A DNA stretch of 64,000 nt from Atrichornis clamosus. Its lineage: Eukaryota > Chordata > Aves > Passeriformes > Menuridae. Position numbers and translations under genes: made by a program. The notes beneath the pieces were generated by a model, which saw nothing but the letters and a program-made list of their open reading frames with translations, ran no database searches and was not told where the DNA came from. Shown piece after piece: positions 51,401-62,720 of the stretch (positions within the stretch are counted from its first letter, which is position 1; each line of letters begins with the position of its first letter). The stretch spans positions 124,001 to 188,000 of the forward strand of contig WBMZ01004779.1 of assembly GCA_013400975.1 (NCBI GenBank). The letters are read 5' to 3'.

Positions 51401-51589
51401 GAGCCTCCTCTTCTCTCCCAGGACCAGTTTACTCCCAGATCCCCTAGAAAAAGGCCCTCAAAAGCCACCAACCAACCAAGCCCACGGAGTTCAGATCCCG
51501 GACATTAACTTCTCGGAGTTCCAAAGAGTTCAGGCCTGCAGGGTCAGGTCAAGTCCAATTCAAAGAAACATTTATTTTGTAAGTAAACT
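48402..51589. other. Non-coding DNA, no gene recognised
   Basis: An AT-rich, high-complexity block at about 48,490-48,690 has TTTTTAATATCATC and TGCTGATATTTGATG. A pyrimidine tract lies at about 50,469-50,490. Open frames reach 116 codons (minus, 49,281-49,631) and 112 codons (plus, 50,458-50,796) without domains. Confidence 0.6.
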
Positions 51590-51850
51590 AAAGAGTCACT
51601 GTTCAGAATTACATTAAACTGAGAAGATGAGAATTCCATTAGCTAATCTAATTTAACCTGATCTGTTTGAATTTCATTATATGTGGCTGCACTGGAGACT
51701 CAGTAATGAGACTCCAGTATATTGGGATCTTGACGGCTTCTAACTCAATCTCCCAACCTGATGCAGACAGCTGTAATCGTGTTAATTAGCTGCAGAACCT
51801 GTGATGTACTTCAGCTGAGCTCTGGGTGAAGAAAGATTAAAACAAAGCAC
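51590..51850. other. AT-rich block, conserved-element-like
   Basis: About 260 bp of high-complexity DNA with clustered homeodomain-type cores: TCCATTAGCTAATCTAATTTA at about 51,636 (as a location) and GTGTTAATTAGCTGCAG at about 51,779. An imperfect internal repeat reads GAGACTCAGTAATGAGACTCCAG at 51,694-51,716 (location). No coding frame, repeat family or microsatellite. Of the AT-rich blocks in this window, this one looks most like a developmental enhancer, but that is inference. Confidence 0.35.
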
Positions 51851-53747
51851 CACCATACTTACATACAATTTACAGGATGGGAGTAACACACCCTGTGTGT
51901 GCAGATGTCTTCCCTTGACTAGGATGGGGGAGGGCATTTCATAGGAACAAAGTGTCCCTGGGTAAGATCAGTTAATTAGCTTGATAAATTAAAGGATGAG
52001 ACTGAAGGTAAAAAAAGAGGTTTCTTATTTAAATAACCCCCCTAACAAAGTCCTGTCATCCATTGGAAGTTACACGCCAAAGCTATTTTGGAAAACAATC
52101 AGATCATTGTTACTTCTAAAATTAGCTTATCTGGGTGTTTTTCATATAGAGAAACCATTGCTCTTAAATTTGTCAGCACTCCCACAGAGATCAAGAGGAT
52201 GCCAGCTTGAATAAACAGCCAGACAGCCTGGATGGCAGCTTTTGGTCCCCATCCCTGCTCAAGGGAGAAGGGCCCATGCTGCTCTCTGCTTACACTGCAG
52301 GCTCACAAACCAGGCTCAAACTCTTGATCACAGCATGTGTCATTTTAGATTTTTGCGACAAAAAGAACCTTTGAACTTCAGCACCACAAAGGCAGTCTGC
52401 AAAAGAAGTGTTGCTGTGCCCATAAATGCAGTTGTCTTGGAACAGGGGAAGCACAGGCACATAGAGTGTCCAAGCTGCCAACTCTCACACCCTGACATCT
52501 AAGGAGGGCTGGCTTAGAAGCCACCATGCATCTGAGCTGATTCAGGTGATGAGGATGAAGGTCCTCCAGCCAACGAGACAGAAACCAAGATCTACAGTGG
52601 CAACTACTAAGACTCACCTTTGGATTCAATGCTTATGAGTTTTTGAGGGGTTTTTGCCAAGCTACAGCAGTTTGGAAAGAAGAAGAGGGTGGGATGTTAC
52701 AAAACTGCCTGGACTCTCCCAAAAAACAAGTTCTACGGCCAGAACTTCAGCACTTTCCTGCTGAAATATGTATTTGCAAGACACACATAACAACCCCTTC
52801 CCTGGCTGTACCCTGGCTGCCTTTCCAGTCTCCCACACCTCCTCAGCGAAGCCCACGAGGGCTGCCCAAAGAGCCTCCCCAACACCCCTGAGGCCCCAAG
52901 GCATTCATTCAGGCCCAATTTTCTATGGCACAGTGACACCTGCAGCACAAACAGAGACCTCTAAGGATCCAACCATCCCCATCAGCTTCTTGGCTTGTCT
53001 GCAAATGCCTTAGAGAAGCTTTAATGACTTGAGGCAAAACCAGAGCCTTGAAATGCTTTTCCAGTTTAAGCTCTTTGTACTTTACCTTCACTGCAGTCCC
53101 TGTAAGCCCCAGAGGAGCCCATTCCCAATGAACTCATCAGGAAGACACAGAGGTACAAGTTACTCCAGCACACTCCTGCCTCAATTAGCATCTCCTTTGG
53201 AGCATGCAGCAGTGGAGATCCAGAGCTTGGAAAGCAGTCTAGGAGCACGTTTCACTGTGAAGGAGCAGAATTCAGGCAGGGAAAAGTTCTGTAACCTTCT
53301 CCTGGCCTCTCCCCTCTCCCACAGCCCCACTGGCACTCGGAGAGGCCTGTGGCACAGAACAAAAACTCAAGAGCAGCATCTGAAGCCTTTGAGAAATACA
53401 ACCTCAAGCAGCTTACAAACATTATATGCACCTAGATGGTATGGGGAAGATCTTATTTACAGCTGAGGAAAAAAAAAAGGGTAGAATTAATCCTGGTGTC
53501 TCATGGAACAGTGGCTCCCACTTAAATACTGAACTGTTTGTGGTTGAACCTACTCTGGGCCTTCCCATTCTGTGCAAAAAAAAAAAGTCACATTGATATT
53601 GATTTCAGAATTGCTTTTAAATTACAAGTGCTAGCAATAAAATTAACTGCATGAATTTCAAGCATTACACTTCTCTTGCAATTTCAATTATCGATTAAGT
53701 ACCATGGCAGAAGCATTAAGCCTTGAAATGTTAACAGTGATTATTAC
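51851..53747. other. Non-coding DNA, no gene recognised
   Basis: Open frames reach 145 codons (plus, 53,029-53,466) with no domain. Short A10 and A11 runs lie at about 53,469-53,478 and 53,576-53,586. An AT-rich block with TTCAATTATCGATTAAG lies at about 53,682-53,698. Confidence 0.6.
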
Positions 53748-53822
53748 TTTGCTGTTGTGGGGTTTTGGGGTCTTTTTTTATTGGTGTTTTCTTGGTTTGT
53801 TGGGATTTTTTTTTAATTTTGA
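53748..53822 (+). repeat. G/T-rich strand-asymmetric tract
   Basis: About 75 bp made almost only of G and T on the plus strand, including GGGGTTTTGGGG at 53,759-53,770 and a T-run at about 53,806-53,814. A highly hydrophobic frame (plus, 53,704-53,892) exists only because of this composition. No parent element was recognised. Confidence 0.85.
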
Positions 53823-56559
53823 GAGCACTGCTTATGCTGGATACTCTGGGAGCTGTAGTTCAAACACCATCATATCCAATCTAAGTGCCTAAGAGAGAGA
53901 AATTGTTATGAATACATGCAAATACAGCAAGTTCTGAAAGCAAATAGTAGATAAAACATCATCTTTACTGGCCTGGCTGAAATAGCTTTATAATTAGCAA
54001 TGGATGGCTTTGCTGCTTTTAGCATCCTTGTTGATCAACCAGTATTTATCAGAAGAAGCTGCACATCACTCTCCAGGGGTTTCAGTGAAATGAGGTGTCA
54101 AGGGTTTATTCACAGAGAAGCAAACAGATTTTACAATCAGCCTGCCATGCCAAGTACATTGCTGGCGTAACTCCATTGGATACCCTGGATTTTTTCTAGA
54201 GAAGAGTGGTCCTGGATTTTTAACCATAAAAAGAGCAGACTCAATATCGTCTTTGATACCTGCTGAACACCCACGTATTTCACAATCTGCAGTGACAGAG
54301 TGAGAGCAACGGGAAAGACAACAGGCATGTTCCACAGAAAGAATGCAGCCCCATGACCTGAGGGCTGATCAAGCTGGGAACAGCATTCCCTTTGCAGGGG
54401 TGCTGCAGCTGCTTACACTCACCTCCTGACTGCCATCACAAATGCCCAGCAGCTTTCGGCTTGGACACCTGCATCTCCCTAGCTAACACAGCAGAAACTA
54501 ATCCCAGATGGGGAGCAATCAGAGCAGGGGTTTATGCACCCTCCCTGTTTATCTTTCTGGAGCAGGTCTGGAGCTACCTCAGGTGGGAAAGTTGAGATAG
54601 GGATGTGCTTACTAAGAGGGTGAGTATGTGCCTGCAGACACACACCTATGCAAGAGGATGGATGCGGTCGGCAGAGGATTTTGTGTTTGTTTATCTGCAG
54701 CAAGCTGCTTAAAGTTGGAGCCATGAGGATTTCCAGTCTTGCTCCACTGCACAAGTCACATAAAGCTGTGCTTGGCAGCTTCCTTCTCTGACAAAGCTGG
54801 TCTCTGAAGGTTGGCCTCCATCACTCTCTAACTTCTTGTTCTTCCTAACTAAGCTAAGCTGATAAAGCTGTGAACACTACTTCTCAAATCACTCAGCAAA
54901 ATCTCACAGTGCGGCAGACAGTTTCAAAATTATCCCAGTGACTTAGATTTCCCTCTTCCCTTCCCTTGTGCTGTTTCATTGAAAACATCATTTCCACAAA
55001 AACCAAGAGCCCATTTCTTCACGCCTGTACACAGTGTAGGTCTAGCACAAATGCCAGCTTGGTCACTGACTGCAAGAGCTGCCCCACATGTGCAGCAGCA
55101 GGTAACAGGACCCACACAGACAGAGCAGTATCATGTCCCTAAGGGCACAGAAGCAGCTGTAGCCCCATCACAGCAAACCAGTGCCTTTCCCCAAGAGTTC
55201 AACAATACCCTTTTTACTCTATGTTTGTAGGGTAAGAGACCCCAGATGCACATCAGGGCTCTAATGGGTTTTTATGCATTGTAGAAATACACAAGGAAAC
55301 TGGAGCAATTTACAAGAGCATCCCATCTGAAGGTAAACGACAGCTTTTGGACATGAAACCCCATGGCATGACTCCAGCAGATCAACCCTCACAGCGGGTA
55401 GCCAGGCTGTTTCACCAGCTAGACCTGAAATCAGCACACCAGGAGATGGTACAGCTGTTAACAAGACCAGAAAGCTTTACAACTTCCTCACAGTGATGAA
55501 GTGAGATACAGCATCCCAGGAGAAGGCCACTTACAGGCAAACACTTGGATGACAACACCGCAGCACGGATAAGAGACAGTGCCCAGTCTTAGGCTCAAGA
55601 GAGAACCTGGGATCCTTCCTGGCTCCTGCTTCCCACTTGCTCCAGGAGGGAGGAAATGCAGCCCATGCCAGCACCACCCCCCCTCCTTCTACACCATCTC
55701 TCAGGGTCGATGATTTGAGTCTAATCCATGAAACCTCATCTGTTTCTTAGTGATAAATCCAGTTTGGAAAACTAGCACTTCAGAAATTAGCAACGTCAGA
55801 TCTCGAGGGTAAGCTGCAAATCTCCGAAGGGCAGCAACACACAAAGCATCCATGCGCAGGCACATGGCAAGTATGACAAGCAGGAAGCATTCCTTCAAAA
55901 GCTGAGTGTCAGATCACAAGTCAGGTCTGAACCTACATTTCCCTCTTGTCTCTTTGGATTTCATATTTTGCCTACTCCACAACCTGATCATTCATGCCCT
56001 AGCATTGCAATATTTCCCTCCTCCCTAAGCATTTGGCCTTTTAGCTGGAGATACCGGCACTCTGGTGATTTAGGGCATACACAAGGACATGTCATTTAAA
56101 CCAACTGAAGCGGGACTGTTGTCCTTGCTGCACTGTGAAACTTGCAGCTGAAGGATGGGGGAGAGGCCAAAAGCACAGGTGAGTCTCAGTACAGCATCAC
56201 CAACTTGCAGCCAATTTTCCAGGAGCAGGACACTCAGCCAGGACTGGCAGGCAGGAGCAGGGAAAAGGCTGCACACAAGGAACAAGCAGCCAGTGTACAC
56301 ACTGACACTGTCCCCTTCTCTCTGGCCACCCTTTAGTACTAGCAGGGATCAGATAACTGAGATAGATAGATGGTCTGAGCCAGTATCTTTTCCTTTGTAG
56401 CTGAGACCATAATTCAAGCACATTCCAGTTCCCTGAAGGCAGAAACTGACTATTTGAACACAGGTCTGGCTGGTAAATAAGCAACAAAACCAATTGAAAT
56501 AATCCCAAAGAACACTAGAACTACTATGTAAATCTACCCTATAGCTAAGCATAGCAGAG
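53823..56559. other. Non-coding DNA, no gene recognised
   Basis: Unique-looking DNA. A 65-codon minus frame at 55,701-55,898 has a fairly protein-like composition but matches nothing I recognise and has no clear splice context. A short GATA tandem (three units) lies at about 56,361-56,373. Confidence 0.6.
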
Positions 56560-56880
56560 GACCTCAATTTGATTTATCTCAGGAACATTAATACATCAAT
56601 TAGCTGTTTCTCTGGGGAGAAGTCATCATTTACATACTTTGTTCATATAGCAGGGAGGGGAAAAATTATGAAAACACATGTGAAGCATTTGAATGTGCCC
56701 AACTACCAAAGATTTCATAATGAACACATTAGTGTTTCCTGATGCAAAGAGGATTTTGTTTCAACTAGAAGTGTAACAAGGAATTATAGCAGCTGTGCCT
56801 GTCATTATTCTGCTTAGTCTGTTAATGGAATTGGTTTGCTAGAACCAAATTGGTTCAAAAGATTAATTAAAAACAGGTGG
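56560..56880. other. AT-rich block with inverted TTGGTT/AACCAA sites
   Basis: An AT-rich, non-repetitive interval with ATTAATACATCAATTAGC at about 56,587. Near its end TTGGTTTGCTAGAACCAAAT is followed by TGGTTC, giving alternating TTGGTT and AACCAA half-sites between about 56,831 and 56,856. The GAACCAA / TTGGTTC pair is a 7-bp inverted repeat around one base (56,842-56,856). The texture is regulatory-like; function is not shown. Confidence 0.3.
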
Positions 56881-57391
56881 TTCTGTGCAGTAACTTCTCC
56901 ACACCAGACTGAGAACTTCTTGTGGCCAAACCACCTCTGCTCTCTTGTGACCTGCAGAAGTTCCATTTGCTCTTGTCTAGTGCCAAGAGATGGGGAGAGC
57001 AGGATCAGCAGCACAGTTACTACCAGAGCAATTCCATGGGCCCACAGAACAGATCAATGATCACTGAGGACATGAAGATGCAGGAGTGCACATTCACCCC
57101 TGTGTGTGCACCTATGAGCTCTCTGCATCCCTCCTTCCTCAGGTCTCCTTACATCAACAGGTTTACTCAGTCTCCCATAGCTGTTTAGTTGTTATCTCCT
57201 GACTTCAGCTCCCTTCTCCTCATTTGTGGCAGTAAACAAATGCAGCTGTACAGGGAAACACAGCTGTGCTGGAGGCTTAGGCATGCCTGGCCACAGCAAG
57301 GTGTGACACACGTGTACAACAGCTCCAGTCAGAAATTTGCACAGAAGTTGTAGAAAATCCAGGCAGCATCACTAAGCTGCATCACTCAGCT
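56881..57391. other. Non-coding DNA, no gene recognised
   Basis: It contains a palindromic ACACGTGT with a CACGTG E-box at 57,308-57,315 and no other notable signal. Short open frames only. Confidence 0.6.
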
Positions 57392-57455
57392 ACATCTGAA
57401 AGCTGCAGGCTGAGCNGTCACTAAGATACCCACATCTGAAAGCTGCAGGCTGAGC
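57392..57455 (+). repeat. 24-bp direct duplication (period 40) with one ambiguous base
   Basis: The 24-mer ACATCTGAAAGCTGCAGGC plus TGAGC occurs at 57,392-57,415 and again, identical, at 57,432-57,455. TCACTAAG also recurs (57,369-57,376 and 57,418-57,425), so the duplicated unit is longer and has an internal indel. The only ambiguous base in the window, n at 57,416, sits exactly at the junction after the first copy. This could be a real recent tandem duplication or an unresolved assembly point. Confidence 0.93.
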
Positions 57456-59047
57456 TACAGTTTATGCAGCATGAGATAACAGAGTCAAACCCCAGCTTCA
57501 CAAAAGACCAGCTGAGAGTCACACAGTCAGGGATGCTTCAGTCACATGTGAATCTCTTTAAAGAGCAAATCAAAACCCCCCGGCCTGTGATCCTTCAAAC
57601 CCTACTCAGTCACAAGCAGTTAGGATTACAGCAGGGCCAGACTCAGCAAAGAAAGCAGGCTTCAGCTCAATATTTTGTCATGTCCTCTCTCATTTCAACT
57701 CCCAGACGAGCAGAGGAAAGCAGAAAGAAAACACATTTGAAGAGTTGTTTTAATTTTATCTCTAATTTGGGTCACAAGTGAGTTCCTGTTCTACCAGACA
57801 GCTATTAGGTTAGCTCACAGCTAACTTCTACGCTTATTCCTGCTTCACTTTGTTTTGTTTCAACCTCTGCGGATTGATATAAAATCCTGAACAGCAGTGT
57901 TTGGAGGGGATGGAGAAGTAGGCAACAGTTGCAAATTCCTTAAACAGTTGCTAAACACAGGTGCTATCAGGAGCCTGAAAACCACCCCACAAACCACAAG
58001 CCAAATGCAAGAACTCCTGGGTAACTCAGGTGTTTTGTTTCCTCCATGGGTGAGCAGGACAGCACCTGCCATCACAGAGGGAAAGGCTAAGGGACAACAG
58101 TCTAACCTGAAGGCAAAAATGCAGCTTTAAAGAGCAGGCTCTGGGCATGGAGCTGATGGGACTAGCACAGCTCTAGGAGGACTCAGGACAAAGGCAAAAG
58201 TGTAACAAGCTTCCTACCTATAGCCACACTCTAAGCATGTTCTGGGAAGAAATCCCACCCGTTCAGCCTTGGCGGTGGAGAACACACACAGCCACCACCA
58301 AGGAGCGCTCACACAGCGCCTGTGCCTCAGTTTCTACAGCGCTCAGTGCCCACCAAACCCAACAGCATCCTGCAGCCAGCACTCCACGGAGGAGCAGGAC
58401 CTTCCCCTGAAGACACTGCACAAAGCTACCGTGCCTTTTGCTTTAGTTTTAAAACCTGTCTTACGAATCTTCGGAGCATAGAGAGAGGAAAGAAATTACT
58501 GCCCAGGAATGTCACAGTTGTGCTGGGAGTATATATTTGCTCCTGTTTCACAGGGAATTAAGAGGTCAAGTTTAAAAAAAAATTAATAAGAATTATTAGT
58601 GAGAGATCAGAGTGATTCTGTGGTCAGGGACAGAGCACTGTGACTAAGTACATTTCATAGTCTACCAAGCAGCAAAACACAAGGATGCTTGCAGCAGGAT
58701 CTGTGTGGCTGAGAAAGATACCCTGAAAAAACAGTTGTTTAATGAAATAAAACTACATTTCAAAACCCACCCAATTCCTCTTGCATGACCACGTGCTCCC
58801 TTCTTGCGTAAGTATGCTCCCTTTGTGCATGTACATGATTTGTGTTCCATCTCCTGCCCTGTTTGGGACTTTGTGTGGTTTTGCAGATCTCTGAGTAAGA
58901 TATTTATTAACAGTCCTCATAACCCTTCCTTCCTGCCATTAGCAACCCACACATGATGGCAGGAGGATGGGCCTCATTGCTCTCAGGATCCCATCTCCAG
59001 GCTACCAAGTGCCTCTGTCCTTCCCAAATGGAACTGATTCATTTGCC
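57456..59047. other. Non-coding DNA, no gene recognised
   Basis: Ordinary sequence with short open frames (up to 105 codons, plus 57,464-57,781) and no recognised domains, repeats or RNA genes. Confidence 0.65.
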
Positions 59048-59064
59048 AAAAAAAAAAAAAAAAA
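59048..59064 (+). repeat. Poly-A run (A17)
   Basis: Seventeen A followed by a GAAGAAA tail; the longest homopolymer in the window. No processed-pseudogene body is recognisable upstream. Confidence 0.95.
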
Positions 59065-61475
59065 GAAGAAATAGAATTGAGAAACTCTTCTCAAATATTG
59101 CATTCAGCCTCTCAAAAAAATATCACAAAGGACAAATTTTACAAATAAGCTCAGATTCACACAGAATGTTTGCTACACATCTGCAGATGAGGGGTTCACA
59201 CAAGCCAGGTCAATGTTAGGGATTTTATTCACTTCTTTCATTCAATCATTTCTTTTGCAGAGTTGCTAAGTATATTAGTATCAGTACTGAAAGCTCATAT
59301 CCTATCCCTCTCCTCAAAACCATTCTAGAAGAGAACTCCTGCAGGAAAATACAGCAGGATAAAAAAAATAAATACTGAACCAGCAGTAGTTACTTTATGT
59401 CTCATTTTTCCCTTCACTGCTTTTTTTTCTACAGTCCTATTTCTCCATCTTTTTCTCCCTTCCTGCTCCACATCTTCGCAGCTAAAATAGGAAATATCTA
59501 TTGAGTGCACTCCTTAAAATGCAATCACTGATTTCCCTGATCTTTTCTCCACAGGATAGAGCCATGTTTTCCAGATAATTAAAGATACACTTACAGTGAC
59601 AAGAGGGTGTTGTGAAGGGTTTAACCAATAAAATAAACCCAAGCCATCTCCTTTTCATGCAAGATGATAGTTTTCAGTTTAAAATTTCTTTCTCCCCACC
59701 CATAAGAACATCTTGGCCCAACATTCCAAGGAAACTTGCTTGTAGGGGTTTTTTTTGTTGCAAACTGATGCTGTTGGTTTTCTAAGGGCTTTTGGATAAA
59801 CAAAAAAAAAAAAAAGAAAAAATCAGGGAGCTAAATCTTCAAAACACAGGAAAAAAGTTTCAATTAAAGGAGTTAGGTAACACCCACATGTTTCATACTA
59901 ACATTCACCAGACTCCACGCTCACTGCTGGAGGTTTCTAATCCTCTTCCCACTCTCCCCGCCCATTTTTCTCTGGGGGGCACCTACTGTAGGTTCAGAAT
60001 ACCTCACAGCACATCCCTGCACCAGCAGTACCCCTGGTTTTTTCATGTTTATAGCACTCACAGGCTGTTTTCATCACTGAAGTGCACTTTTGACTGGCGT
60101 ATAGGTGCTACATACACCTCACACAGGTACATACTGCACATGGCACACGCTCCTCTCATGCCCCACCACCTCCGCTCTGCTTCCTTCCTCTGCCTTGATG
60201 GTTGTTGGCAACACATTTGTGATCCTGCTGTACAAAAACACTCCCTGGTGCTAGAGAGAAGGCTGAGAAATGTTATAAATATCCTTTTTTTCTCTCCTTC
60301 ATTAACTTCTCTGCAAGTACTTCTCTTTCAACAACATCAAAATAATCAAAATCACTTTCCAAATTTTTTCACTCATTAAAAATCTAAATGCATTTTTAAG
60401 GGCAAGCAGAGCACACCAAATTGGATTTTGAACAAACGAACAAAATTCAGTGTTTTGAACTCATTCTTTGCTATAGCATTTCCAGAAGCAAAATCTATTT
60501 TTAGGTGCAAATGGTTTTATCTGCTCCACCTCACACCCAGATGAACATCTGGGCTGTCCCTTAAGATTTTTTTTCCCCCCCCACTCAACTTCTACAGATT
60601 TGAGAAAGATTGTATCACACATTTTTACCTTCAGTGCCTCTCAGGGTCCCTTCCCTCCCTCACTCCCAAAGGCTTTCAGCAGCCTCGTGTCTGCTGGTTC
60701 ATTGGTTCACCTCTTCCTTGCTCAGCTTTTCTCAGCTATTCTGCAAGATGTCAGCTTCACTTCAGCCATCCAGCCTGGCCCATTTCCAACACTGCCTTGA
60801 AATATGTCAGCCAAAGGCTGCCCTGTCTCTTTTGACATGCTGCTCCGAGATCTGGAACTTACCACCCTTCAAGACAGTTGGATTTTACAATCAGCTGTTA
60901 CAAGATGACCCTAGTTTCCACCAGTAACTCCATCCTAGCAAAGCTGGGTTTGGCAGCTTTACAAATAATCACACAAAGAAATCAATTTATTTGTTTTTTT
61001 AAGCCAGTTGCTTCCCTTTTTGTCCACAAATCCCCTCCCATTAAAGCTTTTGAAGCTCTGCTGGCTCCCACCTCACCTTCTGATTTGAACTCCTACTCCT
61101 TGGCCACAATGCTCAGAACCCCGTGCACATTGGGTTTCTCCTGGACCATTTTCCTCTTTCATCGCCTCTTGTGCTGATGACTTTGCTCAGCTCACTAAGC
61201 TCAAGTGCCACTCTCCCACTGCTCTTGCAGGCATGGCACAGCTGCAAAGAGAGGTAATAGGGCACAAGAAAAATTCAGGGTTACCCCAGGCTGAAAGAAG
61301 AGGCAGATGAGAGGGGAATGCAGAGCTCAGAAGCCCTTGGTAAGGTGGAGCCCACGGAGGGTTGATGCCCCTTGGAAAAGAATCTCCATCCAAACATCTG
61401 GCAGCAGAGGCAGCACAAGAGCCCAGTCCAGGTCCGCAGGGCCCAAAGCTGATCTCTGAAGTCCCTTGAAGACAA
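59065..61475. other. Non-coding DNA, includes the longest open frame
   Basis: An A13 run lies at about 59,802-59,814. The longest open frame of the window (plus, 59,792-60,379, 195 codons) begins in this A-rich tract, so its N-terminus is a poly-Lys artefact. The rest is rich in His, Ser, Leu and Phe and has no domain I can name. A pyrimidine-rich interval at about 60,640-61,160 could be an old repeat relic, but I cannot assign it. Confidence 0.6.
60567..60582 (+). repeat. T8C8 homopyrimidine block
   Basis: Eight T followed directly by eight C, inside a longer pyrimidine-rich context. Such blocks can form triplex structures. Otherwise it is a simple low-complexity tract. Confidence 0.95.
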
Positions 61476-61533
61476 GATCAGAGGCAGAGACAGTAAACTG
61501 TGAGCAGACTCCTTTCAGGGGCTAATGGGAACA
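61476..61533 (+). repeat. Dispersed 58-bp repeat, copy A
   Basis: These 58 bp recur at 62,405-62,462 with 5 differences, all transitions, and no gaps (53 of 58 identical). Two adjacent copies 929 bp apart in the same orientation suggest a local duplication or two insertions of one family. The family is unassigned. A passerine ERV LTR piece is one possibility, from vague resemblance only. Confidence 0.8.
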
Positions 61534-62404
61534 GCCTTGAGCACCAGGGCATGAACAGCCCCGCAGACCCCTGTGGGTTTCTCTCTTTGTTCGTGGGCTT
61601 GTCACTGAGTGGCACGTCTGCACATGGCACCTCGGCTCGTTGAGGGAGCACTCCCATTAGGAAGGATGCAAACAGAGCATGAAACTATCATCAGAGGCTA
61701 TTAATGTTTTCTTAATGTGTGAACTGAGCTAGAAACAGAGCAGAAAAAAAAATAGAAAATTAAAAGCCCACACGGTCACAAATGGTGCCTCCACGGCTCA
61801 TCCTTTGCTACCCAGCCTTCTGAGGGTAGCAGGAGGTGGAAGAAGAAAGACACTCCTTGTCTTTCCCGTTGCTGTTATCACTGCAGAAAGTCCATGCAAT
61901 GCCGGAGGGAGATAAGAAAAAAAAACAACAACAAACCCAAAAAATGCCCCAATGTTACAGCCTGCTCTGGCTGCTCTCCCATCTGGTCCTCTCTTCTATC
62001 ACTCAGAACCATGGAAATTCATGTTAACACAGAATCTTTGCTCCCTTAATTAGCAAAGCTCCTTGCTGGAGATCAACAAGCAGCCTTTGGGGCATGGGAT
62101 CTCAATGTTATTGGGAAGATTACATCATTACAGGCCACTGCCTCCAGTTGGAAGCTGAGAACAAGAAAAAGCAATGTATTTCTAAGCAAAAGTCAGTATT
62201 CAGTATGACTGACTTCATAATAATAACCTGAGCAGGTTATTATTCATCTAGGGCAGGAAGCAAGCCAGTGCCATGCCCCATGGGGCTGTGGGCACATGGC
62301 CACACAAGGAAGGGATGGCTGGCACAGGGGCTGGTCCACCTGGGATGGGGTTTATCGTAAATGCAAGGCATGGCCCAACACAGCCAGCTCTGCTCTGAGA
62401 CAGG
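61534..62404. other. Spacer between the 58-bp repeats
   Basis: About 870 bp between the two copies. It holds an A-rich patch at about 61,917-61,945 and no frame above 63 codons. Flanks of the two copies show only weak further similarity (for example GGGCTTGTC after copy A and GGGGCTTGTC after copy B), so any longer duplicated unit has decayed. Confidence 0.6.
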
Positions 62405-62462
62405 GATCAGAGGCAGAGATGGTAAACTGTGAGCAAACTCCTTTTAGGGACTAATGGGAACA
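62405..62462 (+). repeat. Dispersed 58-bp repeat, copy B
   Basis: This is the partner of the segment at 61,476-61,533, in the same orientation, with 53 of 58 positions identical and only transitions between them. It is followed 3' by a TATATAA-like sequence at about 62,503 in AT-rich DNA. A TATA-like box after a repeat would fit an LTR, but no LTR ends or primer-binding site were found. Confidence 0.8.
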
Positions 62463-62519
62463 TAAGATGGGATTTCCTGAACACCCTCAGGGGCTTGTCT
62501 TTATATAAAAGCTGCTTGC

Positions 62520-62720
62520 GTTTAATTACAATCAGTTACATTAGCTACATCAGTCGATTTAATTAAATTGCAAGGACACTCATAAGTTGATTTAACTCTG
62601 TCTCAAATGGATTTAGCAAAAGTTGGCAAGAAACTAAATCAACATAAACCAAGATTAAATCAACTGAAGAGCATCCACACAGGATTTTGCAGCAATTTAG
62701 CAAAAACCGATTTGAAGACC
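62520..62720. other. AT-rich cluster of GATTTAA / TTAAATC sites with inverted repeats
   Basis: The motif GATTTAA or its reverse occurs repeatedly in both orientations. ATTTAATTAAAT at 62,557-62,568 is a perfect 12-bp palindrome. AGTTGATTTAA at 62,585-62,595 is the exact reverse complement of TTAAATCAACT at 62,655-62,665. It could be a decayed DNA-transposon end (inverted repeats) or a homeodomain-site-rich regulatory element. There is no coding frame. Confidence 0.55.

Noticed and set aside
53704..53892. Short hydrophobic membrane-like frame
   Set aside because: The hydrophobicity comes directly from the G/T-rich low-complexity tract (Phe, Leu, Gly, Trp codons); no family resemblance.
55390..55490. 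Short plus-strand frame faintly recalling the LDL-S-A motif of LTR-type reverse transcriptases
   Set aside because: The resemblance covers only about ten residues, with no neighbouring conserved motifs, no LTRs and no longer frame. Chance is the simplest explanation.
55701..55898. 65-codon minus frame with protein-like composition
   Set aside because: No recognised family, no clear acceptor or donor, and length well within chance expectation.
59792..60379. Longest open frame, 195 codons, plus strand
   Set aside because: It starts inside a poly-A tract that creates a poly-Lys N-terminus, has no recognisable domain, and its length is compatible with chance over 64 kb in six frames.
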